From Candidatus Fermentibacterota bacterium (GTDB lineage: Bacteria > JAFGKV01): a DNA stretch of 23,168 bases. The stretch covers positions 1 through 23,168 of the forward strand of contig JAFGKV010000121.1 of assembly GCA_016928395.1 (NCBI GenBank). The letters are read 5' to 3'. Positions within the stretch are counted from its first letter, which is position 1; every line of letters starts with the position of its first letter. The notes under the pieces were generated by a model. That model searched no databases. It was given only the letters and a program-made list of their open reading frames with translations, and was not told where the DNA came from. The position numbers were made by a program, and so were the translations under genes. Below, one piece after another: positions 1-6,610 of this stretch.

Positions 1-42
1 CTCCCGCACGCCGCTGGGCACCTCTGGATGCTGGTCGGGCCC

Positions 43-69
43 GACAGCCGATAGCTGACAGCCGATAGC
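43..69. repeat. Tandem 13-bp repeat, GACAGCCGATAGC x2
   Basis: Two identical copies of GACAGCCGATAGC lie at 43-55 and 57-69, one base apart. Related CGATAGC/CGATACC words recur in other non-coding stretches of the window (about 5370-5400 and 17703-17720), so this looks like part of a dispersed intergenic repeat family rather than a binding site. The rest of bases 1-215 shows no gene I can support. Confidence 0.7.
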
Positions 70-215
70 CACCAGCGGGCCGTACTCCCAACTCGAAAAA
101 CCTGGGTGCAGTCGCCTCCAGAGGCCTTACTGATCACTGACAACTGCCGAGCGAGGGAGGGAAGCGGCGAACGTCGAACTGAGGGACGAGCGAAGACGAG
201 ATTCGTGGCTCCTCC

Positions 216-977
216 TCACCGGGCGTCTCGCGCCTGTGGGGGAACGGGCAACTCCTTCCCCGGCCTGAGTGGGGGCTCATCGCCCCGAATCGCCGTGTTT
301 CCGGGATCCCCGGAGGAATGGTCTTCCCGGGAGTCCGCGAGAAACACGAAAGGCACTGCCACCCAAACCCCGACCGGAAACGAATCACCACTCTCGCAGA
401 CCCACGTGCAGGGTTTGAAACTCCATTGGCATACAGCCTGGAATGCCGCGTCGTACAACTCGGGTCGTCCCCGTTCGCGCTCCACCCGAGCCACCCTGCC
501 GTCACGATTCACGAAGCAGAGGGCTACGACAGTATCATTGACACCCTCTCCCCGAAGCGATTCGGGGTATGCCGGGTCTACCCTGAGCAGGATCTTAGGT
601 CGTGTGCTCGGACAGCACCCGTCGTGAAAGCCCGTGCCGTCCTTCCAGCAGTCCATCGCGGCGCGAAGGCTGTCACGTATGTCATCATGGAGGGGATGCG
701 CGGGGTTGAGGATTGGATCCCCGGTCACGTCGGCGCTATCGGTTACCCCGGGGCATCGACATCCCCGGGCAAGGTCGCGAGCGAGGGCTTCGTGCTGGGC
801 GCTATCTGAGCCTGCGCGAACGGCCTCCAGGGGCGTCGATTCTCGCATGGAGTCGCCGACTGGGGCGACAGACGCGGGAGGTTCCGCGGCGATGGTACCA
901 CCTAGTGTGAGAACCGCCAGAAGAAAGAAGGTCACGTGCCCAGGATTCTGCTTCCCTCGCTGTCTACAGCCTTCCAT
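216..977 (-). CDS. Exported TonB C-terminal domain protein
   Basis: This 253-residue protein has an N-terminal hydrophobic segment (about residues 14-31, ending TIAAE) that would act as a signal peptide or inner-membrane anchor. Residues 128-213 match the TonB C-terminal domain: the PAYPESLRGEGV start, the VNRDGRV turn, AFQAVCQWSFKP, and a closing VPFVFL strand. TonB proteins pass proton-motive-force energy to outer-membrane transporters; short stand-alone versions like this are common and often of unknown partner. No exbB, exbD or TonB-dependent receptor is in the window. The region between anchor and domain is short and lacks the usual Pro-rich periplasmic spanner, but has several cysteines (73, 75, 110, 121, 122). 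A roughly 37-residue polar tail follows the domain. The ATG has GGAAGG directly against it, so the exact start is uncertain. The domain call is firm; the transported substrate is unknown. Confidence 0.85.
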   Translation of the reverse strand: MEGCRQRGKQNPGHVTFFLLAVLTLGGTIAAEPPASVAPVGDSMRESTPLEAVRAGSDSAQHEALARDLARGCRCPGVTDSADVTGDPILNPAHPLHDDIRDSLRAAMDCWKDGTGFHDGCCPSTRPKILLRVDPAYPESLRGEGVNDTVVALCFVNRDGRVARVERERGRPELYDAAFQAVCQWSFKPCTWVCESGDSFPVGVWVAVPFVFLADSREDHSSGDPGNTAIRGDEPPLRPGKELPVPPQARDAR

Positions 978-1576
978 CCTTCCGGGGAGGAGGCGCTGGG
1001 GGCCAGGGGGTTCGGGCCGAGGGGGGCTGAGGAGCGGGTAGTGTTCTGTGTGATTTCAACGCCCCGAATCGAGTGACGGCCCTCCGTGCCGACGCTGCCG
1101 GCGGATGCGCTACCAACTGCCACGAATGTGCCTGAGATCCAATCGGGATCATCGCTGCCCCACGATGAAGACGAGTGTCGGAAGAGGACACGGCGAAGGA
1201 ACAAGGAGGCCGGCGGGACGTCAAGCGGCTGGGCATCGTGAAGGCGCCCGCCCAGGCACTGCACGCACCTTCTGTCGTGGGGTATTCCGCCAATAGAAAT
1301 CGACCTTCTGGATGATCGCCTCGGTAGTGGCCGGGGCGGTGGCGATCACAGAGGAGGACTGAGTGGGCGGGGATGGCTCGTATTCATGATGCGGCGGAAA
1401 GATCACGTTGGGGTGGATGCCGGGGTAGAAGAGAGGTATATTGCTCAAACACCAGTCTCGAAATGCCCGGCCCGGCGCTTTTCCCGGCAAGGGCATGGAA
1501 CACGCAGCAGGCACACGTGGTCACGCGGCCTTCCTCAAGGTCGCGCAGCCGTTCAGATCAGACCCCAGGAGCGCCC
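978..1576. other. Non-coding stretch upstream of the redox cluster
   Basis: About 600 bases separate the divergent tonB-like gene and the first redox gene. Short open frames exist on both strands, but none has a recognisable domain, convincing ribosome site or protein-like composition. The promoters for both flanking genes should lie here, but I find no convincing -35/-10 pair. The stretch ends in AGGAG (1567-1571), the ribosome binding site of the NuoE-like gene. Confidence 0.5.
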
Positions 1577-2044
1577 ATGCAGCACGACCAGCGATTGCTT
1601 GAGGACACCGACCGCATCCTTGCCCGCAACAACCATGACGCGAATGCCCTGATCGCCATTCTCCAAGACGTGCAGCGCAAGGTGGGCTATCTGCCCATCG
1701 ACTCGCTGCGACGCATCGCGGAGACGCTGCGGGTCCCGCTCTCCCGGGTATACGCCGTCGCCACGTTCTACAAGGCCTTCAAGCTCAAGCCGGCGGGCAG
1801 GCACATTGTGAAGATATGCCTGGGCACGGCCTGCCATATCAAAGGCGGTGGAGAGATCATGAGGGCCATGGAGACCGAGCTGAACGTCAAACCCGAAGAG
1901 GCTACGCCGGATGGCCGGTTCTCCTACGAGGCGGTCCGCTGCGTGGGATGCTGCGGCCTGGCGCCGGTCATCATGGTTGATGAGAGTTTCCACGGCAAGG
2001 TGGGGGCGAAGGACGTCAAGCAAGTGCTCGCGAAGTACAGCTAG
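1577..2044 (+). CDS. NuoE/HydC/HndA-like [2Fe-2S] subunit
   Basis: This 155-residue protein is of normal length for the NuoE family (24-kDa subunit of NADH dehydrogenase, HydC or HndA in NAD(P)-linked [FeFe] hydrogenases). It has the N-terminal helical part with VQRKVGYLP (32-40) and VYAVATFYKAF (58-68). A thioredoxin-fold domain follows with [2Fe-2S] ligands C81-x4-C86 and C122-x3-C126. The subunit would carry one electron-transfer cluster beside the flavin subunit encoded at 6611-8404. ATG 1577 is chosen because AGGAG sits 5 bases upstream and the family alignment starts there; a longer frame reaches back to 1373 but its extra residues look non-coding. It is the first gene of the cluster, separated from its usual NuoF partner by the signalling genes. 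I place it in a soluble bifurcating-type complex rather than respiratory complex I because no membrane Nuo subunit is present. Confidence 0.93.
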   Translation: MQHDQRLLEDTDRILARNNHDANALIAILQDVQRKVGYLPIDSLRRIAETLRVPLSRVYAVATFYKAFKLKPAGRHIVKICLGTACHIKGGGEIMRAMETELNVKPEEATPDGRFSYEAVRCVGCCGLAPVIMVDESFHGKVGAKDVKQVLAKYS

Positions 2045-2064
2045 CAGCGGAAGAGAGGTCATCC

Positions 2065-2418
2065 GTGCGTCTGACCGAGATCATGGCTCTGCTGAATGCC
2101 GATCCGCTCGTCCTCGACGATGGCATGGACCGGGAGATCACCAGTGTGCACGCGTCGGATCTCATCAGCGAGGTCTTGGCATCGTGTTCCAGGGGCGCAC
2201 TCTGGCTCACCGGCTTGCTGGACCCGCAGATCGTCAATACCGCCGAACTGTTCGACCTGGCCGGCGTGGTGTTCGTGGGCAATAGGAAGCCCTCCGGCGG
2301 GATCATCGCTTTGGCCCGCGAGGAGGGCATCCCGATTCTGGCCACCAAGCTGACGATGTTCGAGACCTGCGGAGTCCTCTATGGGAAGGGGCTTCTTCCC
2401 GGAACGCGGGGGAGATGA
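2065..2418 (+). CDS. DRTGG-domain protein (first copy)
   Basis: This 117-residue protein resembles the small DRTGG-domain proteins found beside [FeFe] hydrogenase and serine-kinase-type genes. Features are the N-terminal LTEIMALLNADPL, a central ASDLISEVLASCSRGALWLTG segment, VVFVGNRKPS, and the C-terminal EEGIPILATKLTMFETCGVLY. The domain is thought to be regulatory or ligand-binding; no biochemical role is settled. It starts at GTG 2065 with AAGAGAGG 6 bases upstream, and its stop abuts the next start codon, so translation is probably coupled. A paralogue lies at 4207-4551 on the other side of the hydrogenase-like gene; the pair could form a heterodimer or sense two states. That last point is inference. 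Confidence 0.85.
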   Translation: MRLTEIMALLNADPLVLDDGMDREITSVHASDLISEVLASCSRGALWLTGLLDPQIVNTAELFDLAGVVFVGNRKPSGGIIALAREEGIPILATKLTMFETCGVLYGKGLLPGTRGR

Positions 2419-2883
2419 TTGGCCGCTTCGACTCATGGTCCGGTGCTGTTTCGTCGCTCTTTCAAGGTTGTGGGATCGGATTTTCTAAACGCCGGTTCGG
2501 TGTCAAAGGACATCAAGAAGGCGCTGAAGCAGCTCAATGTGGATGCAGAGGTGATCTGGCGTGCGTTGATCGTCTCCTATGAGGCGGAGATGAATGCCGT
2601 GCTCTATGCCCACGAATGTGACATTACCCTGGAGATTTCGCATAGTGGAATCCACCTGGTGTTCGATGACCGGGGTCCCGGCATCCCGGATATAGCGTTG
2701 GCCATGACCGAGGGATTCTCGACCGCCACCAGGGAGATGCGCGAACGGGGATTCGGCGCCGGCCTGGGGTTGCCCAATATCAAGAAGACATCGGATAGCC
2801 TCGAGGTGACATCCACCGTGGGCAAGGGCACGAGGCTCGACATCCACATACTGTTTCCCCAGGCCCAATCCAAGGCGGCGTGA
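2419..2883 (+). CDS. RsbW-like anti-sigma/serine kinase ATPase
   Basis: This 154-residue single-domain GHKL ATPase has an N box around EAEMNA (55-60), a G1 box DDRGPGIP (83-90) and a G2 box GFGAGLGLPNIKK (111-123). Size and motifs match RsbW/SpoIIAB-type ATP-binding proteins, which phosphorylate a STAS anti-anti-sigma factor or bind a sigma factor. Neither a STAS protein nor a sigma factor is encoded nearby, so the partner is unknown; homologues often accompany sensory [FeFe]-hydrogenase genes. The start is TTG 2419, directly after the stop of the DRTGG gene, with GGGGGAG just upstream. No in-frame ATG lies before the conserved fold begins. Confidence 0.88.
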   Translation: MAASTHGPVLFRRSFKVVGSDFLNAGSVSKDIKKALKQLNVDAEVIWRALIVSYEAEMNAVLYAHECDITLEISHSGIHLVFDDRGPGIPDIALAMTEGFSTATREMRERGFGAGLGLPNIKKTSDSLEVTSTVGKGTRLDIHILFPQAQSKAA

Positions 2884-2900
2884 CCATGATCGCAGCGATG

Positions 2901-2915
2901 CGAGGCTTTGCCTCG
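2901..2915 (+). other. Stem-loop just upstream of the hydrogenase-like gene
   Basis: A perfect 6-bp inverted repeat CGAGGC-TTT-GCCTCG sits 7 bases before the AGGAGG ribosome site (2923-2928) of the next gene. It lies inside a possible 11-codon open frame (2886-2921, ATG...TAG). It could modulate translation or mark an mRNA processing site; it could also be a degraded intergenic repeat. Confidence 0.45.
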
Positions 2916-2933
2916 GTGTAGCAGGAGGCGGAA

Positions 2934-4232
2934 ATGCTGCTCCACGACCAAATGCACTCTATCATGGTGGACAAGGATCTCTGCACGGGATGCGTTCTCT
3001 GCACGTTGGCCTGCCCGGTGCAGGCCATCCGCGTCAGAGACGGCAAGGCCGACGTGGTGAAGAGCAATCAGTGCATCGACTGCGGCGAGTGCCTCCGCGT
3101 CTGCCCTCAGCAGGCGGTTCGTTCCATGACCACGCAACGGCAGGATTTGACCGGCTACAAGGCGCTGGCCGCCCTGCCGTCCCCGGTGCTCTATGCCCAG
3201 TTCGGAGAGGGGCATACCCCCAACGACATCTTGCTCGCGCTGAAGAGTGTCGGCTTTGATTATGTGTTTGATCTGGCGGTCAACTGCGAGATGGTCTTCG
3301 TCGCCATCGACGAGTATCTGCGGCGCAATCCCGCGCCGCGCCCCATGATCTCCAACTTCTGCCCGCCCATCGCACGGATGATCCTGAAGAGCTACCCGAA
3401 CCTCGTGTCACACATCCTGCCCATCGAAGTGCCCAGGGAGACGGCGGCCAAGGCCGCCCGGCGCCGGATCACCAGGGACCGGGGCATCCCTCCCGACCAG
3501 ATCGGAGTCTTCCATATCACGCCGTGCGCGGCCAAGATGGTCTCCATCATGAAACCGGTGGGGGTCGATAAGTCGGATCTCGATGGCGCCATCGCCATTC
3601 GCGATCTCTATGTGCCCATGATGAAAGCGCTGGAATCCGTCGAGGAGATAGAAGACGAATCGGTTCTGCAGCGATCCAGCGGCGTCGGCATCAGTTGGTC
3701 TATTGGCCGTGGAAGCGTTCGTGGGCTCCCCAACCGGCCCTCCCTTTCGGTGACCGGCGTCAAGGATGTCATCAGGATTCTTGATGATGTGGATGCGGGA
3801 AGGGTCAACGGGATCGACTACCTTGAACTGTCCATCTGCCCCGGCGGCTGCGTCGGCGGCCCCTTGGTCGTCGAGAACAAGCATGTTGCCACCAGCCGGA
3901 TCGAGGACCTCATCACGCAGTACGGCGTTCGGAGCAGAATCGATGCCCGAAAGGTTTTGCGAACCTACGAGCAGACCTACCTCTTGAGCAGCGCTCGGTT
4001 CCGGGCCGAGGAGCCGCCGCCGCTGGATACCGATCTCGACCGTGCCCTGGAGAAGATGAACCGCATCGAGGAACTGGTGGGCATTCTCCCCGGCAAGCAG
4101 TGCGGGGCCTGCGGCGCGCCCTCGTGCCGGGACTTGGCCGAGGATATCGTCCGGGGCAATGCGTCGCTTTCTGACTGCGTGTTCATCCGTGTGAAGGAGC
4201 TGGAAGATGCGTGTGCGCGATCTGGTGACTGA
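2934..4232 (+). CDS. Sensory-type [FeFe]-hydrogenase homologue (HydS/HsfB-like)
   Basis: This 432-residue protein has three parts. Residues 14-62 hold two [4Fe-4S] sites (C17, C20, C23, C27 and C47, C50, C53, C57). Residues 80-345 are an iron-hydrogenase large-subunit domain. Residues 376-420 hold a C-terminal [4Fe-4S] motif (C390, C393, C398, C415). The H-cluster loops are SNFCPP (ligand C143), TPCAAK (C198) and CPGGCVGG (C302, C306), so all four ligands are kept. In catalytic enzymes the first loop is TSCCP; the first cysteine, the proton relay, is Phe142 here. This matches putative sensory hydrogenases rather than high-turnover ones. It likely senses H2 or redox state and signals through the adjacent ATPases and DRTGG proteins (inference). 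AGGAGG lies 5 bases before the ATG. The maturation genes hydE, hydF and hydG are not in the window, so H-cluster occupancy is unproven. Confidence 0.92.
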   Translation: MLLHDQMHSIMVDKDLCTGCVLCTLACPVQAIRVRDGKADVVKSNQCIDCGECLRVCPQQAVRSMTTQRQDLTGYKALAALPSPVLYAQFGEGHTPNDILLALKSVGFDYVFDLAVNCEMVFVAIDEYLRRNPAPRPMISNFCPPIARMILKSYPNLVSHILPIEVPRETAAKAARRRITRDRGIPPDQIGVFHITPCAAKMVSIMKPVGVDKSDLDGAIAIRDLYVPMMKALESVEEIEDESVLQRSSGVGISWSIGRGSVRGLPNRPSLSVTGVKDVIRILDDVDAGRVNGIDYLELSICPGGCVGGPLVVENKHVATSRIEDLITQYGVRSRIDARKVLRTYEQTYLLSSARFRAEEPPPLDTDLDRALEKMNRIEELVGILPGKQCGACGAPSCRDLAEDIVRGNASLSDCVFIRVKELEDACARSGD

Positions 4233-4551
4233 ACTGGGGCTCGAGGTCATCCATGAGGGGGATCACATGGACGATCCGGTCGAGGGCGGCTATGTCGGCG
4301 ACCTTCTCAGCGATGTCATCGCCTCAGGCAGGCGCAATGACGTGTGGCTTACCATCCAATCCCATGAAAACATCATTGCTGTGGCATCACTCAAGGATCT
4401 GGCGGCCATCGTGTTGGCAAAAAGCACCACGCCCCATGACGAGACAATCCTGCATGCCCAACGTGAGGGCGTGACCCTGCTGCGGTCGAACCTGACCTCG
4501 TACCAGCTTGTTGCACGACTCGCTGCTCTGGGAGTCAGCGGTGATCGGTGA
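4207..4551 (+). CDS. DRTGG-domain protein (second copy)
   Basis: This 114-residue paralogue of the protein at 2065-2418 shares the same layout: an N-terminal LVTELGLEVIHEG, a GDLLSDVIASGRRNDVWLTI segment, a VASLKDLAAIVLA helix-strand pair, and the C-terminal EGVTLLRSNLTSYQL. Its ATG lies inside the end of the hydrogenase-like gene (26-base overlap), with GAAGGAG about 8-10 bases upstream, so the two are translationally coupled. Its function is unknown beyond being a likely regulatory partner. The stop codon overlaps the start of the PHP gene. Confidence 0.83.
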   Translation: MRVRDLVTELGLEVIHEGDHMDDPVEGGYVGDLLSDVIASGRRNDVWLTIQSHENIIAVASLKDLAAIVLAKSTTPHDETILHAQREGVTLLRSNLTSYQLVARLAALGVSGDR

Positions 4552-5300
4552 TGGTGCGGTGTTTCAAGGCGGATCTGCATACCCACACCTGCCTGTCACC
4601 ATGCAGCGACCTGGAGATGTCTCCCCAGGGGATCGTGCAGGCTGCGGTGGCTCGGGGATTGGACATCATCGGCATCAGCGACCACAACTCTGCTGCCAAT
4701 GCCCAGGCGGTGATCCGGGCCGCCCGCGAGGCGCCGCTCTTGGTCATACCGGGAATGGAAATCACCACGGCGGAAGAAGTCCATGTGCTGGCGCTGTTTC
4801 CTTCAGTCGAGACCGCTTTGCAGGTGCAGCGGACCATGTATGCCGGGCTCGGCACCTCCGACAGCGAGGGCTATATCCAAGAGCAGGTTTTGGCGAATGA
4901 AGACGATGAGGTGGAAGGCTTCTGTTCCCATCTCTTGGTGGGCGCCTCGCTGCTCTCCCTGCAGCGCATCGTGCGACTCGTGAAGGGCGAGGGAGGGCTG
5001 GCCATCGCTGCCCACGTTGACCGGCAGGCCTTCGGCATCATCGGTGTGCTGGGGTTCATTCCCTTGCAGCTTGAGTTTGACGCTCTGGAGGTCTCCCGGC
5101 ACGTACCCCTGCCCGTGGCAGCACAGACCTTTCCCATGTACTCTCACCATGCGTTTATCACCAGTTCCGACGCCCACTATCTCAAAGACGTGGGCGCGGT
5201 CTGCACGGGCTTGTTGCTGGAAGAGCCCACGGTGGAAGAGGTCTGGGCCGCGTTCCAGGGCCGGGCCGGCCGACGCATAGCGCCTGAGGGCTGCGGATGA
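4548..5300 (+). CDS. PHP-domain metal-dependent phosphoesterase
   Basis: This protein of 250 residues (249 if the ATG at 4551 is used rather than GTG 4548) belongs to the PHP family, which hydrolyses phosphate esters at a multinuclear metal site. Candidate ligands are H11 and H13 (DLHTHT), D45-H46 (SDHN), E71 (PGMEI), H79, H156 (AAHVDR), and D208 and H210 (SSDAH). The full PHP motif set is therefore present and the protein is probably active. Small PHP proteins of this kind accompany sensory [FeFe]-hydrogenase genes in anaerobes; the substrate there is not known. One attractive inference is hydrolysis of a signalling phosphoester or nucleotide. It overlaps the upstream DRTGG gene by GTGA. The stop is followed at once by an AGGGTTC repeat block that breaks the tight spacing of the cluster. 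Confidence 0.9.
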   Translation: MMVRCFKADLHTHTCLSPCSDLEMSPQGIVQAAVARGLDIIGISDHNSAANAQAVIRAAREAPLLVIPGMEITTAEEVHVLALFPSVETALQVQRTMYAGLGTSDSEGYIQEQVLANEDDEVEGFCSHLLVGASLLSLQRIVRLVKGEGGLAIAAHVDRQAFGIIGVLGFIPLQLEFDALEVSRHVPLPVAAQTFPMYSHHAFITSSDAHYLKDVGAVCTGLLLEEPTVEEVWAAFQGRAGRRIAPEGCG

Positions 5301-5301
5301 G

Positions 5302-5333
5302 AGGGTTCAGGGTTCAGGGTTCAGGGTTCAGGG
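5302..5333. repeat. AGGGTTC heptamer array inside the operon
   Basis: Four perfect AGGGTTC units (5302-5329) plus a partial one begin one base after the PHP stop codon. Degenerate copies in inverted orientation lie at 5538-5565, at the other end of the same 295-base non-coding gap (5301-5595), so the gap is bounded by inverted repeats. The interior contains CGATACCGATAG-type words like those elsewhere in the window and no gene I can support. The same heptamer recurs at 23017-23060. Confidence 0.85.
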
Positions 5334-5537
5334 GAGGGCTAGGGGGTCGGTATCGCTCTCGCAGTCGCTATCGAATCCACGGACCATCGTCGATACCGAT
5401 AGGGAAGACATTCGCGTTACCAGTCCCGAACCCCGCCCGCTGGTGGGGGACGGTCGACCCCCTACGGGCAGTGTGTCGGCGGGCCGAGCTTTCGACTCCC
5501 GCGGGATCTGGCGGCTCCCACGCCTTCAGAGGCAGTG

Positions 5538-5565
5538 CTGAACCCCGAACCCTGACCCCTGAAAC
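5538..5565. repeat. Inverted degenerate copies of the AGGGTTC heptamer
   Basis: On the minus strand this reads as three to four imperfect AGGGTTC/AGGGGTC units. It could pair with the array at 5302-5333 to form a long stem enclosing about 200 bases. It ends about 30 bases before the next ATG, whose upstream region has no good ribosome site. Confidence 0.7.
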
Positions 5566-5595
5566 TTGCGGCCCAAAGCCTGACGAAGCACGGCG

Positions 5596-6132
5596 ATGAA
5601 GGAGCTGGCATTGCACATCCTCGATATCGCAGAGAACTCATTGCGGGCGGGCGCCTCCAGAATCGATATCGAGATCGTGGAGGACCCGGCGGAAGACACG
5701 GTACGGGTCGCCATCACCGATGATGGCCGCGGCATGGATGAGGAGACGCTCAAGAAGGCCCTGGATCCTTTCTTCACGACCAAGGATGTACGCAAGGTGG
5801 GCATGGGGCTCTCTCTGCTGCGCCAGGCGGCCCGAAGGACCGGGGGGGACTTGCGTGTGCAGTCACGCCCCGGGGAAGGCACCGCGGTGACCGCCGAGTT
5901 CGTGCGCTCCCACATCGATCGCCAGCCCCTGGGCGATATGGCATCGACCATCACCGCGGTCTTGCTGCAAAACCCCGCGATAGAGCTGCGGTATCACCAC
6001 GCCATCGGCGCGGATGGGTTCACGTTCGATACGTCTCAGGTTCGATCCGTGCTCGATGGCGTGCCTCTGTCAGACCCTGAAGTGCTCCAGTTCATCGGAA
6101 ATCTGATACGAGAACGGCAACAACTCACCTGA
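5596..6132 (+). CDS. Histidine-kinase-like ATPase domain protein
   Basis: This 178-residue protein has a GHKL ATPase domain over about residues 1-103: N box HILDIAENSLRAGA (7-20), G1 box DDGRGMD (42-48), F box DPFFTTK (57-63) and G2 box VGMGLSLL (68-75). There is no dimerisation/His-phosphotransfer domain, no sensor domain and no transmembrane segment, so it is not a classical two-component kinase. Residues 104-178 form a small conserved-looking tail without a name I can give. Proteins of this form are typical partners of sensory [FeFe]-hydrogenase clusters. The ATG has no clear Shine-Dalgarno sequence (upstream GAAGCACGGCG), possibly because a repeat element inserted just upstream. It precedes the HndB-like gene by 31 bases. 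Confidence 0.88.
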   Translation: MKELALHILDIAENSLRAGASRIDIEIVEDPAEDTVRVAITDDGRGMDEETLKKALDPFFTTKDVRKVGMGLSLLRQAARRTGGDLRVQSRPGEGTAVTAEFVRSHIDRQPLGDMASTITAVLLQNPAIELRYHHAIGADGFTFDTSQVRSVLDGVPLSDPEVLQFIGNLIRERQQLT

Positions 6133-6163
6133 GCGGCGCTCACAGTTCTGGGAAGGTAGACTC

Positions 6164-6547
6164 ATGGCAAAGCTGACCATCGAAGAACTCCGACGCATTC
6201 GAGACGAGGCGAAACGATCGCGCACCTTGCGTGAGGGCGAAGGTAAGGCCCGGATCACGGTACACATGGGCACCTGCGGCATCGCCTCCGGGGCCCGAGA
6301 GGTGATGAACGCACTGCTGGGCGCCATTGACGAGCACGGCATCCAGGATGTGCTGGTGACCACGTCGGGCTGTGCCGGGCTCTGCAGTCATGAGCCCATG
6401 GCCACCGTGGAGTACCGTGACACCCCTCCGGTGAAATATGCCAAGCTCACCCCGGAAAGCATCGTGCGGGTTCTGCTGGAGCATGCTGATAAGGGGGCCA
6501 TCGTCCGTGAACACGCGCTGGCCATCGGCAGCGAGAAGATGAGCTAG
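6164..6547 (+). CDS. HndB-like thioredoxin-fold [2Fe-2S] protein
   Basis: This 127-residue protein has an N-terminal helical stretch (TIEELRRIRDEAKR) followed by a thioredoxin-like ferredoxin domain. It contains HMGTCGIASGA (35-44) and TTSGCAGLCSHEP (66-78). Cysteines 38, 70 and 74 are present; the fourth [2Fe-2S] ligand of typical members, four residues after C38, is glycine. As I recall the HndB subfamily this is usual, so cluster binding here is uncertain. In NAD(P)-linked hydrogenases HndB sits between HndA and HndC, and the same order (before the HydB/HndC-like gene) is kept here. GGAAGG lies 8 bases before the ATG. It probably belongs to the same complex or assists electron transfer; the precise role is not established. 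Confidence 0.88.
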   Translation: MAKLTIEELRRIRDEAKRSRTLREGEGKARITVHMGTCGIASGAREVMNALLGAIDEHGIQDVLVTTSGCAGLCSHEPMATVEYRDTPPVKYAKLTPESIVRVLLEHADKGAIVREHALAIGSEKMS

Positions 6548-6610
6548 CCATGAGCGCAGCACAGTATACCCACATTGCCTCCACCGCCAGGAGCCGCCGA
6601 GGGGGACTGC

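Noticed and set aside
106-627. Plus-strand open frame of 173 codons
   Set aside because: Antisense to the well-supported TonB-domain gene; Arg/Ser/Pro-rich shadow frame.
1221-1514. 97-codon minus-strand open frame between the tonB-like and NuoE-like genes
   Set aside because: Part of it looks mildly protein-like, but no family, ribosome site or promoter supports it.
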